From Cellulomonas sp. SLBN-39 (GTDB lineage: Bacteria; Actinomycetota; Actinomycetes; Actinomycetales; Cellulomonadaceae), in contig NZ_VFOA01000001.1 in NCBI RefSeq assembly GCF_006715865.1, positions 744,001 to 808,000 on the forward strand: a stretch of 64,000 bases of DNA, written 5' to 3'. This document shows, piece after piece, positions 52,191 through 61,739 of this stretch; positions within the stretch are counted from its first letter, which is position 1, and each line of letters opens with the position of its first letter. The translations under genes and the position numbers were made by a program. Below the pieces are notes generated by a model, which was not told the origin of the DNA, ran no database searches, and was given only the letters and a program-made list of their open reading frames with translations.

Positions 52191-53687
52191 GTGCCACGTC
52201 ACACCGCCGAGCGGTCGGCGCCCGCGGTGCGGCGGGCGCGCGCCGCCGTCGGCCTGCTCGTCGCCGGCTGCCTCGCCGTGACGGGTGCAGCCGGCGGACC
52301 GCCGCCGGACCGCACCGCCACCACGACGGCGGTCTCGCCGGAGACCGGGGCCGCCGCCGGTGGCGGTGCCGTCGCCGCAGCGGTCCCCGCCCCGGCCGTC
52401 GCGGGGGGCGCACCGGCCGCCCCCGGCGGGTACGCCGTGGTCGCGCTCGACCAGCAGGCGGTGGCCGTGCTCGCCGACGGCACGCGGGCGGGCGTCCCGG
52501 CCGACGCGCTGGCCGTCTACCTGCCCGGCACGCGCGTGCCCGACCCGGTGGCCGCCCGCCTCGCCACGACGCTCGGCTCGACGCCTGCCACCGACCGCGC
52601 GGCGACCCCCGGCGCCGCGCGCAGGGCCGGGGCCGCCCAGGAGGCCTGGCTCGCCGCCGGCACCGTGCCCGGCACGGGCGGGCCCTACGAGGACATGGCC
52701 CGCGCCGCGCTCCTCGACCTGCACGCCCTCGACCTCGGCGACGGTGCGGTCGTCGCCGGCTGGTCGGCGATGTGGCGCTACGTGTGGCCGCGCGACGCGG
52801 CGTTCGTCGCGGTGGCGCTGGCCCGCACCGGGCACGTCGAGGACGCCCTCGAGGTGCTCGGCTTCCTCGCCCGCGTCCAGGAGGACGACGGGTCGTTCCA
52901 GGCCCGGTACCTGCCCGACGCGTCGGGCCCGCCGGACGACCGCGGCACCCAGACCGACGGCACGGGCTGGTCGATGTGGGCGGCCGGCCTCGTGCTGGAG
53001 CAGGTGCCCGCCGCGGAGCGCGCCCCGGTGGCCGCCGCCCTCGCGCCCCAGGTCCGCGCGTCGCTCGCGCACGCGACGGCCCTGCTCGGGGCGGACGGGC
53101 TGCCGCCGGCGTCGCCCGACTACTGGGAGGTCCCCGAGGACGAGCTGACCCTCGGCACCGCGGCACCGCTGGTCGCGGGGCTCGAGCAGGCCGCCACGGT
53201 GCTCGCCGCCGCCGGGGACGCTGACGGCGCCGACGCGGCGACGACGCTCGCCGCGACCAGCCGCAGCGCGGTCGAGGCGACCTTCGCCCCCGTGGGCTGG
53301 ACCCGGCACGCCGACGGCGCGGCCCTCGACGCCGCGTCGACGTTCGCGCTCCCGCCGTTCTGGTCGGCGCCCGGGGACGGCGCCGCGGCGGCGTGGCAGG
53401 CGTCCGTGCCCGCCATGCTGCGCCCCACGGGCGGGCTCGCGCCCGGTGCGGGCTGGCGTCAGGACGGCGTCACGTGGACCCCGCAGACGGCCCTGTACGC
53501 GTGGGTCGCGGCCGAGCAGGGCGACGCGGCGCAGGCCCGCCGCTGGCTCGACGTGCTCGACGCGCACCGCACGCCGAGCGGCTCGATCCCCGAGAAGATC
53601 CTCGCCGACGGCTCACCCGCCGCCGTGGCACCGCTGGGGTGGAGCGCCGCCTGCGCCCTCCTGGCGCTCGACGCCCTCGAGCCCTGA
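52191..53687 (+). CDS. Exported glycoside hydrolase family 15-like protein
   Basis: 498 residues. A hydrophobic signal (about 15-37, AAVGLLVAGCLAVTGAAGG) may be a secretion or lipoprotein signal (VAGC). An Ala/Pro-rich stretch precedes an alpha/alpha-barrel domain from about residue 150: WRYVWPRDAAFVAVALARTGHVEDALEVLGFLARVQEDDGSFQARYLPD is the GH15 glucoamylase pattern containing the WPRD motif, and later DYWEVPEDELTLGTAAPLVAGLEQA supplies a candidate catalytic Glu. GSIPEKI near the C-terminus is the likely second Glu segment. Substrate is not predictable. Confidence 0.8.
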   Translation: MPRHTAERSAPAVRRARAAVGLLVAGCLAVTGAAGGPPPDRTATTTAVSPETGAAAGGGAVAAAVPAPAVAGGAPAAPGGYAVVALDQQAVAVLADGTRAGVPADALAVYLPGTRVPDPVAARLATTLGSTPATDRAATPGAARRAGAAQEAWLAAGTVPGTGGPYEDMARAALLDLHALDLGDGAVVAGWSAMWRYVWPRDAAFVAVALARTGHVEDALEVLGFLARVQEDDGSFQARYLPDASGPPDDRGTQTDGTGWSMWAAGLVLEQVPAAERAPVAAALAPQVRASLAHATALLGADGLPPASPDYWEVPEDELTLGTAAPLVAGLEQAATVLAAAGDADGADAATTLAATSRSAVEATFAPVGWTRHADGAALDAASTFALPPFWSAPGDGAAAAWQASVPAMLRPTGGLAPGAGWRQDGVTWTPQTALYAWVAAEQGDAAQARRWLDVLDAHRTPSGSIPEKILADGSPAAVAPLGWSAACALLALDALEP

Positions 53688-53716
53688 CGCGCGCACGCCG
53701 GCGCCCGGACGCGCGA

Positions 53717-53752
53717 CGGCGGCCCGTCCGCGACACGCGCGTCGGGCCGCCG
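53717..53752. terminator. Hairpin between convergent GH15-like and cold-shock genes
   Basis: A 10-bp perfect stem (53717-53726 and 53743-53752) sits in the 74-nt gap between the two stop codons. Confidence 0.6.
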
Positions 53753-53761
53753 GTCCTGCGG

Positions 53762-53965
53762 TCAGAGGGGACGGACCTGCTCGGCCTGGGGGCCCTTCGA
53801 GCCCTGGCCGACCTCGAAGTCCACGGCCTGCCCCTCCTCGAGACTGCGGTAGCCGTCGGCCTGGATCGCGCTGTAGTGCACGAACAGGTCCTGACCTCCG
53901 CCGTCCGGGGTGATGAAGCCGTACCCCTTCTCCGCGTTGAACCACTTCACGGTGCCCTGGGCCAT
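53762..53965 (-). CDS. Cold-shock domain protein
   Basis: 67 residues from the ATG at 53965 ([23 protein letters not shown]). RNP1 is KGYGFIT and RNP2 is DLFVHYSAI, so it is a single-strand RNA/DNA-binding CspA-type protein. The C-terminus [20 protein letters not shown] is typical of actinobacterial Csp. Start chosen at the family's normal N-terminus; the longer frame is 5' leader. Confidence 0.96.
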   Translation of the reverse strand: MAQGTVKWFNAEKGYGFITPDGGGQDLFVHYSAIQADGYRSLEEGQAVDFEVGQGSKGPQAEQVRPL

Positions 53966-54092
53966 GCCTTGCTCCTCGACGTCCGGTGCCCCGGGAAGAT
54001 CCGCCGTCCCCCGGTGCGTGGAGCCTAGTGGGGCGGATCCTTCACCCACCAGGGTCCGGACGGGTGCCGTGATGACGTCGTGACCTGCGGGG

Positions 54093-54668
54093 TCAGCCGG
54101 CGGCGGGGTCCGTCACGAGCACGAGGACGATGCCGGCGGGCGCGGCACCGATGTTCACCTCGACCGTGGGGACGCCCAGCGTCGTCGCCACGAGGTCGGC
54201 CGTGACCCGCAGGTCCTCGGAGCCGATGTAGATCGTGGAGGCCGCCGGCAGCGGGGCCGACGCGTTCCCGGCCGTGACGGAGGTGAAGCCGACCCCGTTG
54301 AGCTGACCGGTGACGCGGGTGGCGAGGCCCTCGATGCCGGCGCCGTTCAGCACCTGCACGGGCGTGTCGAGCGCCGGGGCCGCGGGCACCTCCTCGGCGG
54401 GCGGCTCCGTCTGCGCGGCCGTCTCGGTCGGCGCGGGGGTCTGCGACGCGCCACCGCCTGCGCCGTCGGTGCCGCCGATCGGCGAGTCGCCGCCCGCGGT
54501 CAGGTAGCTGACGGCGGCGAAGGCGAGGGCGGGGACCACGACGAGGACCGCCAGGAACGGCCACCACCTGCTCCACGCCGAGCGCGGCGCGCGGTGCACG
54601 CCACGGGGCGAGTCCGGCGACGAGACGTCGAACTCGTCCTCCGGGTACGGGTAGTCGGCCTTGCTCAC
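54093..54668 (-). CDS. LytR C-terminal domain protein, membrane anchored
   Basis: 191 residues. An acidic cytoplasmic start, one membrane segment (about 37-58, [22 protein letters not shown]), a Thr/Pro/Glu-rich spacer, then the LytR_C domain ([25 protein letters not shown]...[22 protein letters not shown]). Such proteins face the cell wall; their biochemical job is not settled. It is next to the DUF3263 gene, a common actinobacterial pairing. Confidence 0.88.
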   Translation of the reverse strand: MSKADYPYPEDEFDVSSPDSPRGVHRAPRSAWSRWWPFLAVLVVVPALAFAAVSYLTAGGDSPIGGTDGAGGGASQTPAPTETAAQTEPPAEEVPAAPALDTPVQVLNGAGIEGLATRVTGQLNGVGFTSVTAGNASAPLPAASTIYIGSEDLRVTADLVATTLGVPTVEVNIGAAPAGIVLVLVTDPAAG

Positions 54669-54785
54669 GGCGGCAAGGCTAACGGGTCGGGGTGTGCGAA
54701 CCGTGCAGGTCGCGCACCCGGGTGCGGCGCGGGCCCCGCCCGCCTGTCCGGTCCACCCCGGTCCGCCGCATCCGCCCGCCGCCCC

Positions 54786-55088
54786 TCAGGCCTCGGAGCC
54801 GAGGCGGCGGGCGGTGCGCGCGCGCTGGCGGGAGGACCGCATCCGGCGCAGGCGCTTGACGAGCATCGGGTCGTACGCGAGGGCCGCGGGCTCGTCGATC
54901 AGGGCGTTGAGGACCTGGTAGTACCGGGTCGCGGACATGTCGAACAGCTCGCGGACCGCCTGCTCCTTGGCCCCGGCGAACTTCCACCACTGGCGCTCGA
55001 ACTCCAGGACCTTCCGGTCCCGCTCGGACAGGCCGTCGGCGGCGTCGTCGACGTCGTCCACCGGGGTGAGCGCCACCGTGGTGTCCAT
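54786..55088 (-). CDS. DUF3263 family protein
   Basis: 100 residues. [69 protein letters not shown] is a conserved actinobacterial DUF3263 region that resembles a small helix-turn-helix DNA-binding fold. A transcriptional role is suspected for the family but not shown. The gap to the LytR_C gene is 117 nt. Confidence 0.88.
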   Translation of the reverse strand: MDTTVALTPVDDVDDAADGLSERDRKVLEFERQWWKFAGAKEQAVRELFDMSATRYYQVLNALIDEPAALAYDPMLVKRLRRMRSSRQRARTARRLGSEA

Positions 55089-55236
55089 CGCGTCGTCTCC
55101 TCCTCCTCGACCGTCCCGCCGGGCGAAGCCCCGACCTGGGCGTGCGACCCGATGCTACGGCGGGAATCACAGGGGTGTCATTCGACCGGCCGCGAACCCG
55201 CCCGCGCCGCCCGTCCGGGCGGTAGCGTGCGGCGCC

Positions 55237-55914
55237 GTGACCGCCGCCCCGCTCGACCAGCTCGTCGCGCCCGACTGGGCCGCCGCCCTCGCCCCCGTAG
55301 AGCCCGCGCTGCGCGCCGCCGGGGCGTTCCTGCGCGAGGAGGTCGCGGCCGGCCGGCCGTACCTGCCCGCCGGCGACGCCGTCCTGCACGCCTTCCGCCG
55401 ACCGCTCGCCGACGTGCGGGTGCTCGTGGTCGGCCAGGACCCGTACCCGACGCCGGGCCACCCCATGGGCCTGTCGTTCTCGGTGCAGCCCCAGGTGCGC
55501 CCGGTGCCCCGCTCGCTGGCGAACATCTTCCGCGAGCTCGTGGCCGACGTGGGCGTCCCTGTCCCGTCGTCCGGCGACCTCACCCCGTGGGCGGACCAGG
55601 GCGTGATGCTGCTCAACCGCGTGCTCACCGTGCGCCCCGGCGCACCGGCCTCGCACCGCGGCAAGGGCTGGGAGCAGGTGACCGACCGGGCCATCGCGGC
55701 GCTCGTCGAGCGCGGCGGCCCGCTCGTCGCGGTGCTGTGGGGGCGCGACGCGCAGTCCCTGGCGCCCGCGCTGGGCGACGTGCCCGTCGTCGCGAGCCCG
55801 CACCCGTCACCGCTGTCCGCGAGCCGCGGGTTCTTCGGGTCGCGGCCGTTCTCGCGCGTGAACGCCCTCCTCGTCGAGCAGGGCGCCGAGCCCGTGGACT
55901 GGACGCTGCCGTGA
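55237..55914 (+). CDS. ung: Uracil-DNA glycosylase, family 1
   Basis: 225 residues from a GTG at 55237. The water-activating motif is [20 protein letters not shown] (catalytic Asp in GQDPYP), and the DNA-intercalation loop is [23 protein letters not shown]. It removes uracil from DNA to begin base excision repair. A TAGCGT box at 55223-55228, 8 nt before the start, suggests a leaderless transcript. Confidence 0.96.
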   Translation: MTAAPLDQLVAPDWAAALAPVEPALRAAGAFLREEVAAGRPYLPAGDAVLHAFRRPLADVRVLVVGQDPYPTPGHPMGLSFSVQPQVRPVPRSLANIFRELVADVGVPVPSSGDLTPWADQGVMLLNRVLTVRPGAPASHRGKGWEQVTDRAIAALVERGGPLVAVLWGRDAQSLAPALGDVPVVASPHPSPLSASRGFFGSRPFSRVNALLVEQGAEPVDWTLP

Positions 55915-55960
55915 CCCCCGCACCTGGGCAGGCGGCGGGCCGGGGGTGATGATGGGGGCC

Positions 55961-56761
55961 ATGCCTCCCGCACCCGCACCCCGCTGGTCCCGCTACGTCG
56001 CCGTCGGCGACTCCTTCACCGAGGGGCTGTGGGACGGCCCGGAGGACGGCTCGGCACCGCTGCGCGGGTGGGCCGACCAGCTCGCGTCGCACCTGTCGGC
56101 CCGGCGCACGGCCGCCGGCGAGCCCGCGCTGGAGTACGCGAACCTCGCGATCCGCGGGCGGCTCGTGCGGTCGATCCTCGACGAGCAGCTCCCCGCCGCG
56201 CTCGAGCTCGGGCCCGACCTGGTGAGCCTCGTCGGCGGCGGCAACGACATCCTGCGCCCGTCGGTGGACGTCGACACGGTCGCGGCCTCCCTCGACCACG
56301 CCGTCGCACGGCTGCGCGCCGCGGGGGTCGACGTGCTGATGTCCACCGGGTTCGACACCGGGCAGAGCCCGCTCGTGCGCGTCACCCGCAGCCGCGTCGG
56401 TGTCTTCAACGCGCACGTGTGGTCCATCGCGCGGCGCCGGGGCGCGTACGTGCTCGACGTGTGGGGCATGCGCAGCCTGCGCGACTGGCGCATGTGGGCC
56501 CCCGACCGGATCCACCTGACGCCGGACGGCCACTCCCGGGTCTCGCAGGCCGCGCTCGTCGGCCTCGGCCTGGAGCCCGACCAGCCCGACTGGGACGACC
56601 CGTTGGCCCCGCTGCCGCCGGCCCCGCCGCTGGACCAGGCGCGCGCGAACGCCCGCTGGGTGCGCGAGCACGCCTACCCCTGGATGACCCGGCGCCTGCG
56701 CCGCGTCTCCTCGGGCGACCTGCTGACCCCCAAGCGCCCGGTGCCCGCACCGCTGGAGTGA
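55961..56761 (+). CDS. SGNH/GDSL-family hydrolase
   Basis: 266 residues from the ATG at 55961; earlier in-frame GTG/ATG codons at 55946-55952 are alternatives. Block I is VAVGDSFTEGLWD (catalytic Ser), block III SLVGGGNDILRP, and block V APDRIHLTPDGHSRVS supplies Asp and His. No signal peptide, so probably an intracellular esterase or lipase-like enzyme with unknown substrate. The C-terminal 50 residues are an Arg/Trp-rich extension. Confidence 0.88.
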   Translation: MPPAPAPRWSRYVAVGDSFTEGLWDGPEDGSAPLRGWADQLASHLSARRTAAGEPALEYANLAIRGRLVRSILDEQLPAALELGPDLVSLVGGGNDILRPSVDVDTVAASLDHAVARLRAAGVDVLMSTGFDTGQSPLVRVTRSRVGVFNAHVWSIARRRGAYVLDVWGMRSLRDWRMWAPDRIHLTPDGHSRVSQAALVGLGLEPDQPDWDDPLAPLPPAPPLDQARANARWVREHAYPWMTRRLRRVSSGDLLTPKRPVPAPLE

Positions 56762-56798
56762 GCGCGGGCCTCCGCACGCCGAACCCGGGCCGGAGGCG

Positions 56799-57242
56799 TC
56801 AGCCGGGTACGACCACCCAGCGCGCGCCCACGGCCGCGGGCGCGCCCGGCGGGGCCTCGAGCACGTCCCGCACCCCCGTCCACAGCCGCACGGTGGTGCG
56901 TGCCACGGGGAGCCCGTCGGCGTCGACGTAGGTCACCTCGGCGAGGCGGCCCGTGCAGTCCGGCGGCACCTCGGCGAACGCGAGACCGACGACGGCCGGC
57001 CCGGCGGGCACCGGGCCGCGGGGCACGCCGGCGGGGGGCGCCGGTCCGTCGACGTCGTACGCCCACCGCACGTCGCGCACGGTGCACGGCACGGACGTCG
57101 CGGGCAGCCCGTCGCCCGCGGCGTGGGAGGAGGACCACAGGCCGGCCGCGCCGACCGCCGCGAGCGCCGCCGCCCAGCGTGCCCGGCGCGCGTCGGTGCC
57201 GCGCCGTCGCACGGGACGGCCCTGCGGGCGTGGGCGGTCCAC
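56799..57242 (-). CDS. Small exported protein of the signal peptidase module
   Basis: 147 residues from a GTG at 57242, with GGAGGGG upstream; a longer frame lies in the signal peptidase gene. Arg-rich start, a hydrophobic segment (about 23-42, WAAALAAVGAAGLWSSSHAAG) as export signal, then about 105 residues with two Cys (VPCTVRD and PPDCTGR) and beta-rich composition. Family not recognised. It follows the SipW-type peptidase gene at 233 nt and may be one of its substrates; this is inference. Confidence 0.6.
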   Translation of the reverse strand: MDRPRPQGRPVRRRGTDARRARWAAALAAVGAAGLWSSSHAAGDGLPATSVPCTVRDVRWAYDVDGPAPPAGVPRGPVPAGPAVVGLAFAEVPPDCTGRLAEVTYVDADGLPVARTTVRLWTGVRDVLEAPPGAPAAVGARWVVVPG

Positions 57243-57475
57243 GACCCCTCCCCTCCGTGGGTGGGTCCGACGACGCCGGCATCCTGCTCGGCGCCGTGCG
57301 CGACGCCGCCCGCCGCCGCCCGGGAGGGCGGGCGGCGGGCGGCACCACCGGGGCACTGTGAGCACGCCCCGCGCACGTCCCACCCATCGGCCCGCGCCCG
57401 CGCCGGTCGCAGGTCTGCGCGGGGTGTTCACCCGTGCGCCACGCGCGAGCCGTGGCGGTCCGCATCGCTCCGGCG

Positions 57476-57985
57476 TCAGACCCGGCGGGGGCCGGGCCAG
57501 GCGAGCAGCAGCACCGAGAGCAGCACGAGGGCCGACCACGGCCCGGGGTGGGTGAGGAACGCGGTCGCCGCGCCCAGGTGCGGCACCGTGAGGCGGGCGA
57601 CGCCCACGACCTCCGCGTCGGCCGGCGTGAAGGGGTCGACGACGTCGTTGTTGTCGCCCTGCAGCACCCACCCGGACGGCCCGCCGCCGACGACCCGGTG
57701 GATGATCTGGGTGCCGTCGTACCCCGCGGGGGCGTAGACGACGACGTCGTCGACCTCGGGGCGGCCGCAGCGGGCCAGGACGACGTCGCCGTCGTGCAGC
57801 GTCGGCTCCATCGACTGCCCGCGCACCACCGTGAGCGTGGTGCAGCCGCCGAGGCTCGACGGCCACAGCAGCACCACGGCGACCGCGGCGAGCGCGTACA
57901 CCAGGCCCGAGACGAGCGAGGACGCGACGGCACGACGCACCCGCGGCGCGCGCGGGCGCCCGGGGGGAGGCGGTCCGTCGGTCAT
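57476..57985 (-). CDS. Signal peptidase I of the ER/SipW type (Ser-His)
   Basis: 169 residues from the ATG at 57985. TM1 is about 20-44; the catalytic Ser is in VVRGQSMEPTLHDGD; the second catalytic position reads IIHRVVGGGP, His instead of the Lys of ordinary bacterial signal peptidases; the third block is LQGDNNDVVDPFTPADAEVVGVA. A second hydrophobic segment lies at the C-terminus. SipW-type enzymes process a restricted set of exported proteins such as TasA and camelysins; exported proteins are encoded on both sides here. Confidence 0.9.
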   Translation of the reverse strand: MTDGPPPPGRPRAPRVRRAVASSLVSGLVYALAAVAVVLLWPSSLGGCTTLTVVRGQSMEPTLHDGDVVLARCGRPEVDDVVVYAPAGYDGTQIIHRVVGGGPSGWVLQGDNNDVVDPFTPADAEVVGVARLTVPHLGAATAFLTHPGPWSALVLLSVLLLAWPGPRRV

Positions 57986-58053
57986 GACGACCCCATCGGC
58001 CGGCCCGGCCCCGTCGGGCACGGTTCCGTGCCGCACGGGTCGTCGACGCACGG

Positions 58054-58443
58054 TCAGGAGAGGGTGACGACGATCCTCGCGACGTCGCCGGCACCGGCCG
58101 CGACGTCCACGACGACGTCCTCGACGGGCACGCCGGTCAGCGCGCCCTCGACGTCGGCGAGCGGCGCGCCGGTGCCGTCGAGGACCTGCACGCGGTAGGC
58201 CTGCCCGGCACACGCCTGCGCGAAGCCCGCGAGGGTGACGGCGGCGGCGTCGACTCCGGGCTCCTGCGCGAACGAGGCGCTCAGCGGCAGGTCCTGGCAG
58301 GCGCCCGTGGTCTGGACGGCGGCGGGCACGCCCGGGGCGGTCGCCATCGTCAGCTCCGCCGCGGACGCGACGGACAGACCGGCCACGCCGACCACCGCGA
58401 CGGCGACGGCGACGGCCTTGCGGCGGTGCTGGGCGGCGGGCAT
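58054..58443 (-). CDS. Small exported protein, probable SipW-type substrate
   Basis: 129 residues. It begins with a basic start and a hydrophobic segment ending in a small-residue site (RRKAVAVAVAVVGVAGLSVASAAELTM), the alternate signal peptide style seen in TasA/camelysin-like proteins. The mature part of about 100 residues has two Cys (GACQDLP and AQACAGQ) and beta-strand-rich Val/Thr content. It precedes the Ser-His signal peptidase by 68 nt on the same strand. It may be a secreted structural or surface protein; the exact family is not certain. Confidence 0.7.
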   Translation of the reverse strand: MPAAQHRRKAVAVAVAVVGVAGLSVASAAELTMATAPGVPAAVQTTGACQDLPLSASFAQEPGVDAAAVTLAGFAQACAGQAYRVQVLDGTGAPLADVEGALTGVPVEDVVVDVAAGAGDVARIVVTLS

Positions 58444-58707
58444 GACGTGCTCCTCGGACAGGCGTTCAGGAAGGGGGCCGACCCACCCTGACGTGGCGCT
58501 CCGCCGGCCGTCTGGGTGCTGGCACCTGGGTGATCCGAGATGTCCGGCTCTTTCACCCGGGGCAGAACGGACGTTCGGCGCAGACCGTGTCGCCCGTCCG
58601 GCCGCACGGTGGCCGGACGGGGGTCGCCCGTCCGGCCGGGACCCGCGCGCACCGCCGGGAGCGGGCGCGGCCGACCTGGGACCGGTCCCGCGCCGCCGAG
58701 GCGCCGG

Positions 58708-59880
58708 TCAGGCGCGGCGCAGCGCCTCGACCGGGAGCCGTGCCTCCACCGTGGTCCCGTCCCCCGGTGCGGTGACGACCGCCAGGGTGCCCCCCACCAG
58801 ATGGACGCGCTCGCGCAGCCGGGTGGTCCCCGACGGGGTGACGGCGGCGGGGTCGAAGCCGCCCCCGTCGTCGCGCACGCGCACCACGAGGTCGACGCCG
58901 TCGAGGTCGAGGTCGACCTCGAGCCGTGTCGGCGCCGCGTGCTTGAGCGCGTTCGTCAGGGCCTCCTCGACGACCCGCACGGCCAGCAGCCGCTCCGCCA
59001 TCGTCAGGCGCGGGTCGGCGGGGTCGTCCGCGGCCCGCAGGGCCGGGGACGCCCCGACGCGGACGGCGATGATCGGCGGCAGGCGGCGCACGATCGCGCG
59101 GATCGCGGGCACGACACCGATCTCGAGCTGCTCGGGGAACAGCAGCCGGCTCATCTCGCGGACGTCCTGCGCGCGGACCGTCTCGACCTCGCCGCGCACC
59201 GCGCGCAGCTCGGGGACGTCCCCGGCGGCGACGGTGCCCGTGGCCTCCAGCCGGTCGGCGAGCCGGTCGATGCGGCCGGTGAGCAGCACGAGGCGCTGCT
59301 GCAGGCTGGCGTGCAGCCCTTCGGCGACGGCCCGCCGCAGGCGCACCTCCTCGTTCTCCAGGGCGCGCAGCGCGTCCTGGACGAGCCGGGTCTCCCGCTC
59401 CGCGGCGCGCGCCTGGGCGCGGAGCGTGCGCCGGGCGGCGGCGGCCCACACGCCCGCACCGGCCGAGACGCTCCCGATGACCAGACCGGCGGCGACCTCC
59501 GCGTCGACGGTCGACCGGTCCGGCTCGGTGTACACGCCGAGGGCGACCTGGCAGGCCAGGCGGACCGCCGACAGCACGACGGCCCCGGCGACGATCCCGC
59601 CCGTGATCGCCCACGGCCCGCGCCAGCGCTGCACCTGCAGCGCCCCGAGCGTCACGAGCAGCGCACCGATCGCCACGAAGTTGGCCAGCAGCCGCGAGAC
59701 GACGGGCACGCCCTGCCATCCCGGGACGAGGTTGGCGTACACGTAGGCGGACTGCAGCACCGCGCCGATCGCGTAGACGCTGGCGAGCAGGGCGGCCGCG
59801 CCGAGCATGGCGCGGCGGTCCCCGGCGTCGTCCCGGGCGCGGCCGCGCGCCTCGACCGGGTCCTCGGCGTGCACGTCCAC
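58708..59880 (-). CDS. Two-component histidine kinase, NarX/DesK-like
   Basis: 390 residues from a GTG at 59880; an ATG at 59808 is possible. About five membrane segments (about 25-180), a coiled-coil linker (RTLRAQARAAERETRLVQDALRALENEEVRLRR), then HisKA_3: VAEGLHASLQQRLVLLTGRIDRLAD, where the phospho-acceptor His is followed by Ala instead of the usual Asp. HATPase N box VVEEALTNALKHAAPT and G box VRDDGGGFDP. Divergent from its partner response regulator by 78 nt. The signal sensed by the membrane part is unknown. Confidence 0.9.
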   Translation of the reverse strand: MDVHAEDPVEARGRARDDAGDRRAMLGAAALLASVYAIGAVLQSAYVYANLVPGWQGVPVVSRLLANFVAIGALLVTLGALQVQRWRGPWAITGGIVAGAVVLSAVRLACQVALGVYTEPDRSTVDAEVAAGLVIGSVSAGAGVWAAAARRTLRAQARAAERETRLVQDALRALENEEVRLRRAVAEGLHASLQQRLVLLTGRIDRLADRLEATGTVAAGDVPELRAVRGEVETVRAQDVREMSRLLFPEQLEIGVVPAIRAIVRRLPPIIAVRVGASPALRAADDPADPRLTMAERLLAVRVVEEALTNALKHAAPTRLEVDLDLDGVDLVVRVRDDGGGFDPAAVTPSGTTRLRERVHLVGGTLAVVTAPGDGTTVEARLPVEALRRA

Positions 59881-59945
59881 GGGCCCCGCACCGCCCTCCC
59901 GGGATCCGCGGGCATGTCGCTCCTGGTCCGGCCCGCCCTCGCGAC

Positions 59946-59951
59946 CATACT
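59946..59951 (+). promoter_or_regulatory. -10 box of a leaderless transcript for the response regulator
   Basis: CATACT is followed after 7 nt by the ATG at 59959, with no ribosome binding site, a leaderless arrangement. Confidence 0.55.
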
Positions 59952-59958
59952 GGGGACC

Positions 59959-60630
59959 ATGACTGCGGCCACCTCCCCGCCGCTGCGTGTCGCCCTCGTC
60001 GAGGACCAGCCCCTCTTCCTGACGATGCTCCAGCGTGTCCTCGACGACGCGCCGGGGCTGCACGTGGTGGCCACCGCCCGCTCGCACGCGGAGGCGTCCC
60101 GGGTGCTGCGGCCCGGGCTCGCGCAGGTCGTGGTGCTCGACATCGACCTGCCCGACGGCAACGGGATCTCCCTGGGCGTGCGGCTGCGACGCGCGCAGCC
60201 CGACCTGGGGGTGCTCCTGCTGTCCGCGCACGACGCGATGGACCTGCTGCTCGACCTGCCGCCGGACGTCGCGCACGGCTGGTGCTACCTGTCGAAGACC
60301 AGCTCGACCAGCGAGGAGTCCCTCGTCGGCGCGATCCGGGCGGCGGCGCGGGGCGAGACGGTGCTCGACCCGGCGCTGCTGGACCGCATGACCCCGCGGG
60401 CGGGGTCGAGCGTCGCCCAGCTGACGCAGCGGCAGTACGAGGTGCTGCGCCTGCTCGCCGAGGGGCTGTCGAACGCGGGCATCGGCGAGCGCATGGGCAT
60501 CACGGAGAAGTCCGTGCAGAACCACGTGCACGCCGTCTACGCGACGCTCGGCATCGACGCCGACCCCGTGCGCAACCCGCGGGTGAGCGCGGCGCTGCGG
60601 CTGCTGGAGGAGACCGGCCCGGCCTCCTGA
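59959..60630 (+). CDS. NarL/LuxR-family response regulator
   Basis: 223 residues from the ATG at 59959. Receiver: LVEDQPLFLTML (acidic pair Glu-Asp), VVLDIDLPDGNGISLG (phospho-acceptor Asp), LLSAHDAMD and a Lys in YLSKTSSTSEES. LuxR-type helix-turn-helix: LTQRQYEVLRLLAEGLSNAGIGERMGITEKSVQNHVHAVYATLG. It should bind DNA as a dimer after phosphorylation by the divergent kinase. The first base of the mRNA is probably the ATG. Confidence 0.93.
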   Translation: MTAATSPPLRVALVEDQPLFLTMLQRVLDDAPGLHVVATARSHAEASRVLRPGLAQVVVLDIDLPDGNGISLGVRLRRAQPDLGVLLLSAHDAMDLLLDLPPDVAHGWCYLSKTSSTSEESLVGAIRAAARGETVLDPALLDRMTPRAGSSVAQLTQRQYEVLRLLAEGLSNAGIGERMGITEKSVQNHVHAVYATLGIDADPVRNPRVSAALRLLEETGPAS

Positions 60631-60780
60631 GGCACCCCGTCCGGCGGCACGCCGGGCAGGCGCCCGGACGGGGGACGCGGGTCCGCCGTCCGGGTGGACG
60701 TGTCCGTTCCGTCCGGCTGCGCCCGGATCCGCGTGCGACCCTGGGTGCCGAGCACCCGTGCCGGCACGCGAGGAGGACCC

Positions 60781-61689
60781 GTGGTCTACACCCTGTCGTC
60801 CCCCACCGCGCTGGCCGTCGACGCGGCCTGCCACCCGCACGCCCGTGAGCTCCTGCCGATGCTGCGCACGGCCTTCGCCCTCGACGACGCGGCCCGCGTG
60901 GCGCTGACCGCGGCGGCCGCGGAGCAGCCCGTCGAGGAGCGCGCGGTCGCCTGGGGCGTCGTCGAGCTGCTCGGGGCGGGGCAGGGCACGACGTTCGACG
61001 TGCTGCGGGCCGCGGGCGAGGGCGCTCCCCTGCCGCCGCCGCCCGTGCTGGCCCGCACCCGCCTGGGCGCGGCCCGCGACGTGGCCCGCCTCCTGCTGCT
61101 GGAGACCGGCCCCTGGCCCACGGGCGTCACCGCTGCGGTCCCCGGCCTGGGGCGGCACCCCGCGGGTGCGGTCGCGCTCGCCGCCGCGGCGGTCGGGCGG
61201 TGGGCCGGGCCGGACCTGCCCGACGAGCACGCCACGACCCTCGCCGCCCCCTGGCAGGCCGTCACCTGCCCCGGGGACTCGCCCGCGGGCGCGGCGCCGG
61301 ACGACGAGGACGGTGCCGACCAGGTCCTCGGCGACCGGGCCACCGCCGTGCACGACGCGCTGGACGCCCTGCGCGGCGCCCGCGTCACGGACCTGGCCCG
61401 CATCGGCTGGCCCGCCAACGCGTGGGTGCGCGCCATGCACGAGGCCGCGTGGACGGCCTTCGCCCGGGGACGCCTGCACGCCCAGGTGGTCGCCGTCCTG
61501 GACGCGACGACCGTCGTGGTCGACCGCGCCGCCGCCGACGCCGGGCACGGGCCCGAGGGGACCGGCGACCCCGTGACGGTGCGGTCCGCGCTGCGCACCG
61601 CGCACGCCCTGGTCGTCGGAGCCCTCATGGGCGACGCCCTCGACCCGGACGCCCGCGACTGCCTGCGCCTGTCGGACGCCGGGCTCTGA
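60781..61689 (+). CDS. Hypothetical protein, Ala-rich
   Basis: 302 residues from a GTG with GAGGAGG about 5 nt upstream. No family recognised. It is soluble and helical in composition, with Arg/Ala-rich helices (LRTAFALDDAARVALTAAAAEQ, RTRLGAARDVARLLLLE) and a later AWVRAMHEAAWTAFARGRLHAQVVAVLDATTVV segment. Neighbours are a response regulator (150 nt upstream) and a UPF0303 protein (51 nt downstream, possibly co-transcribed). Confidence 0.8.
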   Translation: MVYTLSSPTALAVDAACHPHARELLPMLRTAFALDDAARVALTAAAAEQPVEERAVAWGVVELLGAGQGTTFDVLRAAGEGAPLPPPPVLARTRLGAARDVARLLLLETGPWPTGVTAAVPGLGRHPAGAVALAAAAVGRWAGPDLPDEHATTLAAPWQAVTCPGDSPAGAAPDDEDGADQVLGDRATAVHDALDALRGARVTDLARIGWPANAWVRAMHEAAWTAFARGRLHAQVVAVLDATTVVVDRAAADAGHGPEGTGDPVTVRSALRTAHALVVGALMGDALDPDARDCLRLSDAGL

Positions 61690-61739
61690 CCACCGCCCCC
61701 ACGTACGCTGCCGGGACACCCACGACGACGGGAGACCCG

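Noticed and set aside
57384..57390. CCGATGG upstream of the exported protein gene at 57242, and CCGATGG at 57993-57999, as sigma-28 promoters
   Set aside because: Neither has CTCA at the 17-nt distance, and the genes have no evident motility role.
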